Below, piece by piece: positions 5,524 through 13,124 of a stretch of 16,641 bases of DNA. Source of the stretch: Hyphococcus sp. (GTDB taxonomy: Bacteria > Pseudomonadota > Alphaproteobacteria > Caulobacterales > Parvularculaceae); NCBI GenBank assembly GCA_021604585.1, contig BQJG01000070.1, forward strand, positions 1 through 16,641, given 5' to 3'. The notes beneath the pieces were generated by a model that did no database searches, was not told where the DNA came from, and saw nothing but the letters and a program-made list of their open reading frames with translations. The position numbers and the translations under genes were made by a program. How positions within the stretch are numbered: position 1 is the stretch's first letter; each line of letters begins with the position of its first letter.

Positions 5524-6609
5524 ATGATTGCGGAGCTCCAGACCGCGATTTCAAATGTTCCAAGCCGCAAGGCCCGCCTCAAGGGACTGACCCAGGTCGA
5601 GTCCGTCAAGATTAAGGTGGAGCGATCCGCGCTCTTGTTTCGCGGCGCGCCTGTGGCGGTTGTCGCCAGCTCGGTAAACGGCCTGATCGCTGCGGCTGTT
5701 GCATGGAACAGCGTTGATCATCGCGTTTTGTTCACCTGGCTTGGCGCCGTGCTGGCGATCGCAACGTTGCGCGCGATTTTGTGGCTGCGCTATCGCAAGG
5801 AAGGCGTCGGCGCCCGCAATCTTTCCAACTTCGCCAGACTGCATGTCACATTCATGGGACTGAACGGCATGGTCTGGGGCGCGCTGGCGCCCATATTCGC
5901 CGTGCACGGTGTAATTGATCACGCCTTCCTGCCTTTTGTGATTGCAGGCATGACGGCGGCGGCGATCGTTTCGGCGGGCGCGTCTTGGCGGGCGGTGGTG
6001 GCTTTCAACTTTCCTGCACTTGCGCCGCTGGCGATTACCTATGCTTTGACATCGGGAACCAACGGTCTCGCCATTGCCGCCGTTGTCGTTCTTTATGGAC
6101 TGGCGAGCGCTTATCTTGCGTTGGCGACACAGCGAATGATTGACCGTTCTATCCTGCTGCACACCAAGAATGAAAAACTGTTGTCAGTGCTCCGCCGCCG
6201 TATTGACGATGCGCACACGGCGGAACAGCGTTTTCGCGCCTTGGTGGAATCGTCGCTGGATGTGACGCTGATTTTCTCCCCGGAAGGGCGCGTGGTATAC
6301 GCCAGCCCGTCCGCGGAAAAGGCGTTTGGATCGCCCGCAGGCTTGCTGCTCGGGCGCACCACGAAGGAACTGGTTCACCCTGATGATATGCCTTTGTTCC
6401 GCGCGGTGGGTGAAAAGTCGCTTTCGCAACTAGGTGAGGTCATTCCGCTTGCGCATGTGTGCATGCGCGGCGGCGAGGGCGGCGGCTATGTGGCGCTGTC
6501 GGGCCGCCTGACCAACATGCTGTATGTGCCGGGCGTTGAGGGCTTTGTCTTTTCCGGCGGGCGCCTGACGCAAAAAGCAGCCGGCCAGCATATCCACGCA
6601 GCCGAATAA
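5524..6609 (+). CDS. Six-helix membrane protein with C-terminal PAS domain
   Basis: This 361-residue protein has about six transmembrane helices (roughly 42-61, 67-88, 107-127, 134-153, 156-176, 181-202), a helical linker (203-235) with a heptad-like NEKLLSVLRRRIDDAHTAEQRFR, and one PAS domain (about 236-348) with the typical LVESSLDVTLIFSPEGRVVYASPSAEKAF and VHPDDMPLF blocks. The layout matches the sensory half of MASE-PAS histidine kinases or GGDEF/EAL proteins. However, the frame ends right after the PAS domain and only 100 bases separate it from the next gene, so there is no kinase, GGDEF or EAL output. It may signal by protein contact or be a truncated sensor. The start is supported by AGGGAGAG five bases upstream. 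The membrane domain is not assigned to a named MASE family. Confidence 0.8.
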   Translation: MIAELQTAISNVPSRKARLKGLTQVESVKIKVERSALLFRGAPVAVVASSVNGLIAAAVAWNSVDHRVLFTWLGAVLAIATLRAILWLRYRKEGVGARNLSNFARLHVTFMGLNGMVWGALAPIFAVHGVIDHAFLPFVIAGMTAAAIVSAGASWRAVVAFNFPALAPLAITYALTSGTNGLAIAAVVVLYGLASAYLALATQRMIDRSILLHTKNEKLLSVLRRRIDDAHTAEQRFRALVESSLDVTLIFSPEGRVVYASPSAEKAFGSPAGLLLGRTTKELVHPDDMPLFRAVGEKSLSQLGEVIPLAHVCMRGGEGGGYVALSGRLTNMLYVPGVEGFVFSGGRLTQKAAGQHIHAAE

Positions 6610-6709
6610 TCCCGCGCATCAACGGCGTCTTGCGCTTGCCAGCAGCGGAATCATGATCATTAGTGAAACGACGCCTGCGCGAGAGGCGCACAGGGCTGAG
6701 GGGTGAATC

Positions 6710-7834
6710 ATGAGCGTGCTGTCCGGCGTCAAAATCGTCGAATTTGAAGGACTGGGGCCGGGTCCGTTTTGCGGCATGCTGCTCGCCGATCTTGGCGCCG
6801 ATGTTATTCTCATCGAACGCAAGGGCGGCGCCGATGCGGGTAAAGCCGCCATCTATAAACGCGGCAAGCGCTCCATCATGTTGGACTTGAAGCAGGATGC
6901 GGCGAAAGAAATCGCGCTCGAGATTATCGCCAGCTCTGACGCGTTGATCGAAGGCCTGCGCCCCGGCGTGATGGAGCGCCTCGGTCTCGGGCCCGATGCG
7001 GCGCGCGCACGAAACAAAAAATTGGTCTACGGACGGTTGACGGGTTGGGGGCAAACCGGCCCGCTGGCGCACACGGCAGGCCATGACATCAATTATGTCT
7101 CGCTCTCCGGCGCCGCATGGTATGCGGGCGCCGCTGGTGAAGCGCCAACACCTCCGCCGACCCTGGTAGGCGATATTGGCGGCGGCGCGCTCTACCTGGC
7201 GATTGGCGTGTTGGCGGGCGTGATGCGCGCGCGCGAAACCGGAGAGGGAAGCGTTGTCGACGCCGCTATTGTCGACGGTTCGGCGCATATGATGAACCTG
7301 CTTTATGCCGTCCGCGCTGCCGGAGGAATGAGTGATGCGCGCGGCGACAACATGCTCGACGGCGCGCATTTTTATTCGTCGTATCAATGCGCCGATGGCG
7401 GCTGGGTCAGCATTGGTCCTCTGGAACCGAAATTCTATGCCGAATTGCTGTCGCGCCTTGGCCTGTCGGACGATCCGGATTTCTCCGCGCAATATGACCG
7501 CGAGCGCTGGCCGGCGATGAAGGCGCGGCTCGCGGAGATATTCAAAACGAAAAGCCGCGACGAATGGACCACGCTGCTGGAAGGAACCGATGTGTGTTTC
7601 GCGCCGGTGTTGCCGCCATCCGAAGCGCAAGCTCATGCGCATATGCGCGAGCGGAATGTATTGCGCGAGGTCGATGGTGTGTTGCAGGCTGTTGCAGCGC
7701 CGCGTTTCAGCGCGGAAGCTCCCGCCAATCCCGGCCCCATTCCCAAACCCGGGCAGCATACGGAAGAAATCCTGAAAGCTATCGGCGCCGATGCTGAAAA
7801 GATCGCCGCATGGCGCGCAGCGGGAGTGCTATAG
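6710..7834 (+). CDS. Alpha-methylacyl-CoA racemase / family III CoA-transferase
   Basis: This 374-residue protein belongs to the CaiB/BaiF (family III) fold and fits the alpha-methylacyl-CoA racemase branch, which inverts the 2-methyl centre of branched acyl-CoAs for beta-oxidation. The racemase triad known from the Mycobacterium enzyme has counterparts: His125 in GHDINY, Asp155 in VGDIGGGA, and Glu239 in GPLEPKFY. The N-terminal block SGVKIVEFEGLGPGPFCGMLLADLGADV is a family hallmark. A GAGGGG ribosome-binding site lies before ATG 6710. The RimB-like gene begins one base after the stop, so the two are almost certainly co-transcribed. A CoA-transferase rather than a racemase cannot be ruled out, but GHD and the Glu in GPLEPKF favour racemase. 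Confidence 0.9.
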   Translation: MSVLSGVKIVEFEGLGPGPFCGMLLADLGADVILIERKGGADAGKAAIYKRGKRSIMLDLKQDAAKEIALEIIASSDALIEGLRPGVMERLGLGPDAARARNKKLVYGRLTGWGQTGPLAHTAGHDINYVSLSGAAWYAGAAGEAPTPPPTLVGDIGGGALYLAIGVLAGVMRARETGEGSVVDAAIVDGSAHMMNLLYAVRAAGGMSDARGDNMLDGAHFYSSYQCADGGWVSIGPLEPKFYAELLSRLGLSDDPDFSAQYDRERWPAMKARLAEIFKTKSRDEWTTLLEGTDVCFAPVLPPSEAQAHAHMRERNVLREVDGVLQAVAAPRFSAEAPANPGPIPKPGQHTEEILKAIGADAEKIAAWRAAGVL

Positions 7835-7835
7835 C

Positions 7836-8312
7836 GTGGCGAAAGAGACCGTCGTCAAGGCGTCAAAGAAAAAAACGAAAAAAATTCGCCCGATGATCGG
7901 CTGGCGCGAATGGGCTGACTTGCCGGATTTTGAGGTTGACCGCATCAACGCGAAAATTGACACGGGCGCAAAATCATCAGCGATCCACGCGTTCCGCATC
8001 AGAGAAACGGTGCTGGACGGCGTCGAGCATGTGGAGTTTTTTCTGCATCCGGTGCAACGGCGAAAAAAGCCGGAAATTCTGTGCCGGGCGCCCTTGGTGG
8101 ACAGACGCGTCATTCGCAGCTCTAATGGCCAGGAAGAAGAGCGCTATGTCATCGAAACGCATTTGCGGCTGGGCGAACGCGTTTGGAAAATCGATTTGAC
8201 TTTGACCAACCGGGACGCCATGGGGTTCAGGCTTTTGCTCGGTCGTGATGCCCTAAGGCGCAAATTTTATATCGATCCCGGCGCTTCCTATCTGCTTGAA
8301 CCGAAAGAATAG
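7836..8312 (+). CDS. rimB: RimB-like retropepsin-fold protease (Zn_protease family)
   Basis: This 158-residue protein belongs to the family annotated as ATP-dependent zinc protease (Pfam Zn_protease), now understood as retropepsin-like. The aspartic-protease signature is IDTGAKSSAIHA with Asp42-Thr-Gly, and the second hydrophobic-Gly element is FRLLLGRDAL near residues 135-145. In Pseudomonas the paralogue RimB acts with RimK, trimming or limiting poly-glutamate tails. Start GTG 7836 is one base after the racemase stop and has GGGAG upstream; ATG 7893 is a fallback that would remove a Lys-rich 19-residue tail. RimK follows after 11 bases, which supports the functional assignment. A longer frame from 7791 overlaps the racemase and is not preferred. 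No classical zinc-protease HExxH is present. Confidence 0.85.
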   Translation: MAKETVVKASKKKTKKIRPMIGWREWADLPDFEVDRINAKIDTGAKSSAIHAFRIRETVLDGVEHVEFFLHPVQRRKKPEILCRAPLVDRRVIRSSNGQEEERYVIETHLRLGERVWKIDLTLTNRDAMGFRLLLGRDALRRKFYIDPGASYLLEPKE

Positions 8313-8323
8313 AGGACAAACCC

Positions 8324-9229
8324 ATGAAACTGGCGTTGATGTGCCGCAATGCGGATCTCTATTCTCACAAACGCATCGTTGAGGCCGCCGAAGCGCGCGG
8401 CCATGAGATGGATGTGGTCGACCATTTGCGTTGCTACATCAACATCACGTCACACCGTCCGACGGTGCGTTATCGCGGCGAAGAGCTGCCGATGTTTGAT
8501 GCAGTCATTCCGCGCATTGGCGCCTCGGTGACGTTTTACGGCACGGCGGTGCTGCGCCAGCTTGAGATGATGGGCGTTTATCCAGTGAACGAGTCGGTTG
8601 CGATCTCCCGTTCGCGCGACAAGCTGCGTTCGCTGCAATTGCTGGCGCGCAAGGGCATCGGACTGCCGGTGACGGTCTTCGCGCACCGCACCAGTCAGGC
8701 CGAAGAAATTCTCGACATGATTGGCGGCGCGCCGGTGATCATCAAGCTGCTCGAAGGCACGCAAGGGATCGGCGTAGTGCTTGGCGAAACCCAAAAAGCC
8801 GCTGAGTCGATCATTCAGGCCTTTGGCGGCGTCAACACTAATATTCTGGTGCAGGAATTCATCAAGGAAGCGGGCGGCGAAGACATTCGCTGCATCGTTC
8901 TCGGCGAGAAAGTCGTCGCCACGATGAAACGCAAAGGCAAAGAAGGCGATTTCCGCTCCAATATTCATCGCGGCGGCTCGGCGGAAAAGGTCAAGATCAC
9001 GCCGCAGGAGCGCACTACGGCGGTGGGCGCAGCGAAGGCGATGGGGCTCAATTTCTGCGGCGTGGATTTGCTGCGCTCCAATCACGGGCCTGTGGTGATG
9101 GAGGTCAATTCTTCGCCGGGCCTTGAAGGAATTGAGAAAGCGACCGGCATTGATGTCGCCGGTCAGCTCGTCGAGTGGATCGAAAAAAACGCCAAGCCCG
9201 GAAAAACCAAGACGCGCGGCAAGGGCTGA
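8324..9229 (+). CDS. rimK: RimK-type ATP-grasp glutamate ligase
   Basis: This 301-residue protein is full length for RimK, which uses ATP to add glutamates to the C-terminus of ribosomal protein S6 in E. coli. The N-terminal pre-ATP-grasp domain (about 1-95) leads to the ATP-grasp fold (about 100-290). Lys141 in IIKLLEGTQGIGV contacts ATP. Asp248 (GVDLL), Glu260 and Asn262 (MEVNSSPGLEG) match the E. coli magnesium ligands even in numbering. The RSNIHRGG segment is at 211-218. The tail is Lys/Arg-rich. It follows the RimB-like gene by 11 bases, forming a ligase/protease pair. Whether S6 or another protein is the acceptor here cannot be told, since rpsF is not in the window. Confidence 0.93.
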   Translation: MKLALMCRNADLYSHKRIVEAAEARGHEMDVVDHLRCYINITSHRPTVRYRGEELPMFDAVIPRIGASVTFYGTAVLRQLEMMGVYPVNESVAISRSRDKLRSLQLLARKGIGLPVTVFAHRTSQAEEILDMIGGAPVIIKLLEGTQGIGVVLGETQKAAESIIQAFGGVNTNILVQEFIKEAGGEDIRCIVLGEKVVATMKRKGKEGDFRSNIHRGGSAEKVKITPQERTTAVGAAKAMGLNFCGVDLLRSNHGPVVMEVNSSPGLEGIEKATGIDVAGQLVEWIEKNAKPGKTKTRGKG

Positions 9230-9260
9230 ACCAATTCAGCGTCATTCATTCGGCCCAACA

Positions 9261-9282
9261 GCCTCATCCCTATGGGTGAGGC
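9261..9282 (+). terminator. Possible terminator after rimK
   Basis: GCCTCATCC (9261-9269) pairs with GGGTGAGGC (9274-9282) over 9 bp with one T-G wobble and a 4-base loop, 31 bases after the rimK stop. The following T tract (GTTTTAT) starts several bases later, so this is a weak intrinsic terminator. Confidence 0.4.
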
Positions 9283-9361
9283 GGCATGTTTTATAGCGTT
9301 GAGCGGTTGCGTGTCCCGAATCTCCATGCTGCACTCTCACCAACAGCGAGGAGAAAACAGC

Positions 9362-9739
9362 ATGGAAAAAGTCGACGGCATTGGCGGGTTCTTCTTTCGA
9401 GCGAAAGACACCGGCGCGCTCGCCAAGTGGTATGAAGACAATTTCGGCGTGTTGCGGGTGCCTGACGATTATGACAAGCCGGCCTGGCGCAACAATGCGG
9501 GGACGACCGTCTTCGCGCCGTTCAAGGAAGACACGACCTATTTCGGCGATATGAAAAACCAGTGGATGATCAATTTCCGGGTCAAGAACCTCGAAGCCAT
9601 GGTCGCGCAGTTGCGCAATAATGGGATCAAGGTTGAGGTTGATCCGGAAGAGTATCCCAACGGGAAATTCGCCCAGCTTTTCGATCCGGAGGGCAATCCG
9701 ATCCAGCTTTGGCAGCCGGGCGGCAAAGATCCGGGTTAG
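9362..9739 (+). CDS. VOC (glyoxalase/bleomycin resistance) fold protein
   Basis: This 125-residue protein is one VOC module. It opens with GIGGFFFRAKDTGALAKWYEDNFG and ends with the typical LFDPEGNPIQLWQP strand. VOC proteins include glyoxalases, dioxygenases, isomerases and non-catalytic binding proteins; the substrate cannot be inferred. The usual metal-ligand glutamate of the last strand (I-E-L-W in many members) is a glutamine here, and the first strand has no histidine, so a metal-dependent activity is doubtful. AGGAG about 8 bases before ATG 9362 fixes the start; in-frame codons upstream are ignored. It stands 132 bases after rimK, behind a possible terminator, and 64 bases before the amidohydrolase. 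Confidence 0.85.
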   Translation: MEKVDGIGGFFFRAKDTGALAKWYEDNFGVLRVPDDYDKPAWRNNAGTTVFAPFKEDTTYFGDMKNQWMINFRVKNLEAMVAQLRNNGIKVEVDPEEYPNGKFAQLFDPEGNPIQLWQPGGKDPG

Positions 9740-9803
9740 AGCCGGTTGCGCGCCAGCGCGGGTTCCCGTTTACTGCTTAGTGAGCTGAGCAAGGGGACGG
9801 ACG

Positions 9804-11186
9804 ATGGCGCGCAATTTCACAGCATTCCTGGCGGCGGTGTCGGTCGCCGTGTTTTCAATCGTAGGCGCGGCAGCGCAGGATCGCATCGCGCTTGTGGGCG
9901 GAAGGTTGATCGACGGTTTCGGTCATGCGCCGATTGCGAACAGCGTTATCCTGATTGATGGCGACACGATTACCAAAGTCGGCACGGTGGATACGCTGGA
10001 GGTGCCGGCCGGTTACGAAGTCATTTCAACCGAAGGCAAGGATGTTTTGCCGGGGCTCTGGGAATCGCACGCGCATCTCGACATTAACGGCCATGCCGAT
10101 TACCCGCACTGGCAATCGACTTATCCCGACCGCTTCGCCGACGAGATCATGCCAGCGAGCGCAGTGCAATTGCTGCTCGCCGGCGTAACATCCGCGCGCG
10201 ATCTTGGCGCGCCGCTCGAAGCATCAAGGAGTGTGAAAGAGCGCGCTGATCGTGGCGAAATTCCAGCGCCGCGACTATTTATGTCCGGCCCGTTTCTGCA
10301 GGCGGAAGTCGAAGACTGGGAGAAGGGGTATCGCTGGCCGGTGCGGTCAGCGGGCGACGCACGCGCCAAGGTGAAAATTCTCGACGATTCCGGCATGGAT
10401 ATCGTCAAGCTCATCGATCAGGACAAAATGCCGAAAGGCGTGGCGCAGGCGATTGTCGATGAAGCGCATAAGCGCGGCATGAAAGTCGTGGCGCATTCGC
10501 ACCGGCCCAATGAAATTCGCGTCGGATTGCAGATCGGCGTCGATAATTTCGAGCATACGGGGCTTACGACCGCGCCGGAATATCCGCCCGACATCATCGC
10601 CGCCTTGCGCGAGCGCACAGCCACCGGACGCATCGCTGGCGGGCCGTTATTCTGGACGCCGACGGTTGAAGGGCTTTGGAATTTTGACCGCACCGTCGCC
10701 AATCCTGAAAAACTCGACAATGATTGCTGGCATCGCGGGTTAAAAGCCGACACCATTGCCGATATTAAGCAATCGATCGCGCAGCCGGGACAACTCGGCT
10801 ACACGCAGCTAACGCCGCTCAGGAAGCCAACGCTGAAACGCAAGATCGCGCAATTGCGCGAGGCGGGCGTCGTGTTTCTCATTGGCACCGATAGCGGCAT
10901 TCCGATGAAGTTTCATTGCCAGTCCACCTGGAATGAGATGGACGTGATGGTGCGCGTCATGGGGCTCCCGGCGATGGATGTGATCCGCTCAGCGGTTTAC
11001 TGGCCAGCAGTGATGATGGGCGTCGCCGATGAAGTCGGCACGGTGTCAGCGGGCAAGAAGGCCGACATCATCGCGGTCAATGGCGACGTGCTGGAATACA
11101 TCAACCTGCTGCAGCATGTGGATTTCGTGATGAAGGGCGGCGTTGTCTATAAGCGCGGCGGCGTTCCGGTCGAGGAAAATCTTTAG
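9804..11186 (+). CDS. Secreted metal-dependent amidohydrolase (imidazolonepropionase-like)
   Basis: This 460-residue protein starts with a Sec signal peptide (hydrophobic residues 7-24, cleavage likely after AAA at 22-24), so it acts in the periplasm or outside. The amidohydrolase metal site is complete: His89 and His91 in ESHAHLD, Lys202 in DIVKLI as the likely carboxylated lysine, His231 (VVAHSHRP), His251 (NFEHTG) and Asp363 in GTDSG. The N-terminal small beta domain (GGRLIDGFGHAPI) and the C-terminal VGTVSAGKKADIIAVNG complete the family pattern. Related enzymes hydrolyse Xaa-Pro or other dipeptides and cyclic amides; the substrate here is not known. AAGGGG lies 8 bases before ATG 9804. 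It converges on prs with a REPIN-like element between. Confidence 0.9.
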   Translation: MARNFTAFLAAVSVAVFSIVGAAAQDRIALVGGRLIDGFGHAPIANSVILIDGDTITKVGTVDTLEVPAGYEVISTEGKDVLPGLWESHAHLDINGHADYPHWQSTYPDRFADEIMPASAVQLLLAGVTSARDLGAPLEASRSVKERADRGEIPAPRLFMSGPFLQAEVEDWEKGYRWPVRSAGDARAKVKILDDSGMDIVKLIDQDKMPKGVAQAIVDEAHKRGMKVVAHSHRPNEIRVGLQIGVDNFEHTGLTTAPEYPPDIIAALRERTATGRIAGGPLFWTPTVEGLWNFDRTVANPEKLDNDCWHRGLKADTIADIKQSIAQPGQLGYTQLTPLRKPTLKRKIAQLREAGVVFLIGTDSGIPMKFHCQSTWNEMDVMVRVMGLPAMDVIRSAVYWPAVMMGVADEVGTVSAGKKADIIAVNGDVLEYINLLQHVDFVMKGGVVYKRGGVPVEENL

Positions 11187-11195
11187 CGCCAAATT

Positions 11196-11279
11196 CCGCT
11201 CATTCCCGCGAAAGCGGGAATCCAGATACAAAAAAACCGAACATGCCTCATGGATTCCCGCTTTCGCGGGAATGAGCGG
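11196..11279. repeat. REPIN-like pair of inverted palindromic repeats
   Basis: Two perfectly complementary 29-base arms (11196-11224 and 11251-11279) face each other across a 26-base spacer. Each arm is itself a hairpin, ATTCCCGC-GAAA-GCGGGAAT, with a very stable GAAA loop. A lone arm is a REP sequence and an inverted pair is a REPIN. The element lies between the convergent amidohydrolase and prs and could also act as a bidirectional terminator: the spacer holds a run of seven T on the minus strand. This motif is common in proteobacterial intergenic regions. Confidence 0.85.
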
Positions 11280-11312
11280 GGAGAGGGTGACGCTGTGGTT
11301 CTACAACCTGTT

Positions 11313-12257
11313 CTAGTCAAACAGACTCGACACCGATTCTTCGTTGGCGATGCGGCGGATCGCTTCGGCGAGCAATGTTGAAATCGGAACCTGCTCGATT
11401 TTCGGGCATTCCGAAACTTCCGCCGTTGCTTCGATGGAATCAGTGATGATCAACCGCGTCAGCGCAGCGGACTTCATCACGCGCTGTTCGGCGTGATCGG
11501 ACAAAACGCCATGGGTGACGCAGGCGGTGACCGATTTGGCGCCTTTGTCGATGAGCGCCTGCGCTGCATTACACAGCGTGCCGCCGGAATCGACAATGTC
11601 ATCGAAGATCACGCAATGGCGGTTTGAGACTTCGCCAATGATGTTCATCACTTCCGATAGGCCCGGCCCTTCGCGGCGCTTGTCGACAATGGCCAGCGGA
11701 CGATCATTGAGTTTTTTCGCCAGCGCCCGCGCCCGCACCACGCCGCCAACGTCAGGAGACACGACCGTGACTTCGCCGAGATCGCCATTGTGAATTTCGC
11801 GAATGCGCCGTTCGAATTCCTTCACCGCATAAAGATTGTCGGTGGGAATATCGAAGAAGCCCTGAATCTGACCGGCGTGAAGATCGACGGTCAAAACCCG
11901 GTCGGCGCCGGCGGTGGTGATCAGGTTCGCAACCAGCTTGGCGGAGATCGGTGTTCGGGGGCCGGCTTTGCGGTCCTGACGGGCGTAACCGAAATACGGA
12001 ATGACGGCGGTGATGCGGCTGGCCGAGGCGCGGCTCAGCGCGTCCGTCGTGATCAGCAACTCCATCAGATTGTTGTTGGCGGGATAAGATGTCGACTGGA
12101 TGACGAAGACATCTTCGCCGCGGACATTTTCCTGGATTTCGACGAAGACTTCGCCGTCTTTAAAGGTTTTGATTTCCGCGCGGGCGAGGGACGTGGACAG
12201 TCTGCGCGCGATTGACTCGCTTAACCGTCGGTTGGAGTTGCCGGCGATCAGTTTCAT
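11313..12257 (-). CDS. prs: Ribose-phosphate pyrophosphokinase (PRPP synthetase)
   Basis: This 314-residue protein is full length for class I Prs, which makes phosphoribosyl pyrophosphate from ribose 5-phosphate and ATP for purine, pyrimidine, NAD, His and Trp synthesis. The signature DLHAGQIQGFFD is at 125-136, the flexible-loop VDKRREG at 191-197, and the PRPP-binding DDIVDSGGT at 219-227. The N-terminus (MKLIAGNSNRRLSESIA) fits the family, supporting ATG 12257. It lies 87 bases downstream of pgeF on the same strand and probably belongs to the lgt operon, perhaps with its own promoter. Nothing odd is visible. Confidence 0.97.
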   Translation of the reverse strand: MKLIAGNSNRRLSESIARRLSTSLARAEIKTFKDGEVFVEIQENVRGEDVFVIQSTSYPANNNLMELLITTDALSRASASRITAVIPYFGYARQDRKAGPRTPISAKLVANLITTAGADRVLTVDLHAGQIQGFFDIPTDNLYAVKEFERRIREIHNGDLGEVTVVSPDVGGVVRARALAKKLNDRPLAIVDKRREGPGLSEVMNIIGEVSNRHCVIFDDIVDSGGTLCNAAQALIDKGAKSVTACVTHGVLSDHAEQRVMKSAALTRLIITDSIEATAEVSECPKIEQVPISTLLAEAIRRIANEESVSSLFD

Positions 12258-12344
12258 AGCATCTGCCCCAATCTATTCCCCACGCGCGGGTTACATGACG
12301 GTTTCTTGACGGATGCGCAACCCGCGAAAGCGGCGAAGTTGATT

Positions 12345-13124
12345 TCAATTTTCTTTCAGGGCGATAGCCGAAAGATTGCGGCCATAATCGGCCTCATTGG
12401 CGCGGCGCATGGCGCGATAGCTGAAGAACCGATTCGGGTTGGCGAGGGTGCACAGGCCAAGATCATCGAGCTGCGTCACGCCTGCTTGCGCCAGCCGCCA
12501 GCGGCCAAACCCGGCGAGGTCGAGCTGGCGCTTGTCGGGCGTCAGGCCAGGCGCAAAAAACCGTTCCGCTTCAGGGAGTTTGGCGGTGAATGTTTCAAGC
12601 AGGTCGAGGCCGACTTCAAAGTTCGGCTGGCGCAGACAGGGACCGACGGCGGCGGTGATCCGCTCCGGTTTTGCGCCAAGGCCGATCATGACCGCGACCA
12701 TGTTTTCGAGCACGCCGCCCAGCGCCCCGCGCCAGCCCGCATGCGCCGCGCCGACGACGCCTGCCTCTGTGTCGGCGAATAGAAATGGCATGCAATCGGC
12801 GGCCAGCACCCCAAGGGCGAGACCGGGTGTGTTCGTCGCCAGCCCATCGACTTTTTCGGCGCCGTCCGGCCACGGGCCCGTTACGATTTTCACATCCGGC
12901 GAATGCACCTGATAGCCGGTGAGCAAACGATCCGGCGCGACGCCGAGTGCGAGTGCGCAGCGGCGGCGGTTTTCGGCGACATTGTCCGGCCGGTCATGAG
13001 AGCCGGGCCCGGTATTGAGTGTTTGATAGGGCGGCGATGAAACGCCGCCATCGCGCGAGAAAAATCCATGAGCAATGCTTGGGCGATCCAGTGAGGGCGC
13101 AACAAGGTAAGGCGGCGGTGTCAT
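12345..13124 (-). CDS. pgeF: Peptidoglycan editing factor PgeF / YfiH laccase-domain protein
   Basis: This 259-residue protein belongs to the DUF152 (Cu-oxidase_4) family. Members act on purine nucleosides (adenosine phosphorylase and deaminase activities), and E. coli PgeF (YfiH) prevents wrong amino acids entering peptidoglycan precursors. The zinc ligands are all visible: His74 in GYQVHS, Cys111 in ADCMPF, and His128 in AHAGWRG. The N-terminal HGFFSRDGGVS and the C-terminal SYRA are family marks. ATG 13124 overlaps the TGA of the preceding methyltransferase as ATGA, implying coupled translation. In alphaproteobacteria lgt, MidA and pgeF are commonly adjacent. Confidence 0.95.
   Translation of the reverse strand: MTPPPYLVAPSLDRPSIAHGFFSRDGGVSSPPYQTLNTGPGSHDRPDNVAENRRRCALALGVAPDRLLTGYQVHSPDVKIVTGPWPDGAEKVDGLATNTPGLALGVLAADCMPFLFADTEAGVVGAAHAGWRGALGGVLENMVAVMIGLGAKPERITAAVGPCLRQPNFEVGLDLLETFTAKLPEAERFFAPGLTPDKRQLDLAGFGRWRLAQAGVTQLDDLGLCTLANPNRFFSYRAMRRANEADYGRNLSAIALKEN

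Noticed and set aside
6440..7759. 439-codon minus-strand frame opposite the racemase gene
   Set aside because: The plus-strand gene has full family motifs; the antisense frame is an Arg/His/Ala-rich shadow caused by high-GC codon bias.
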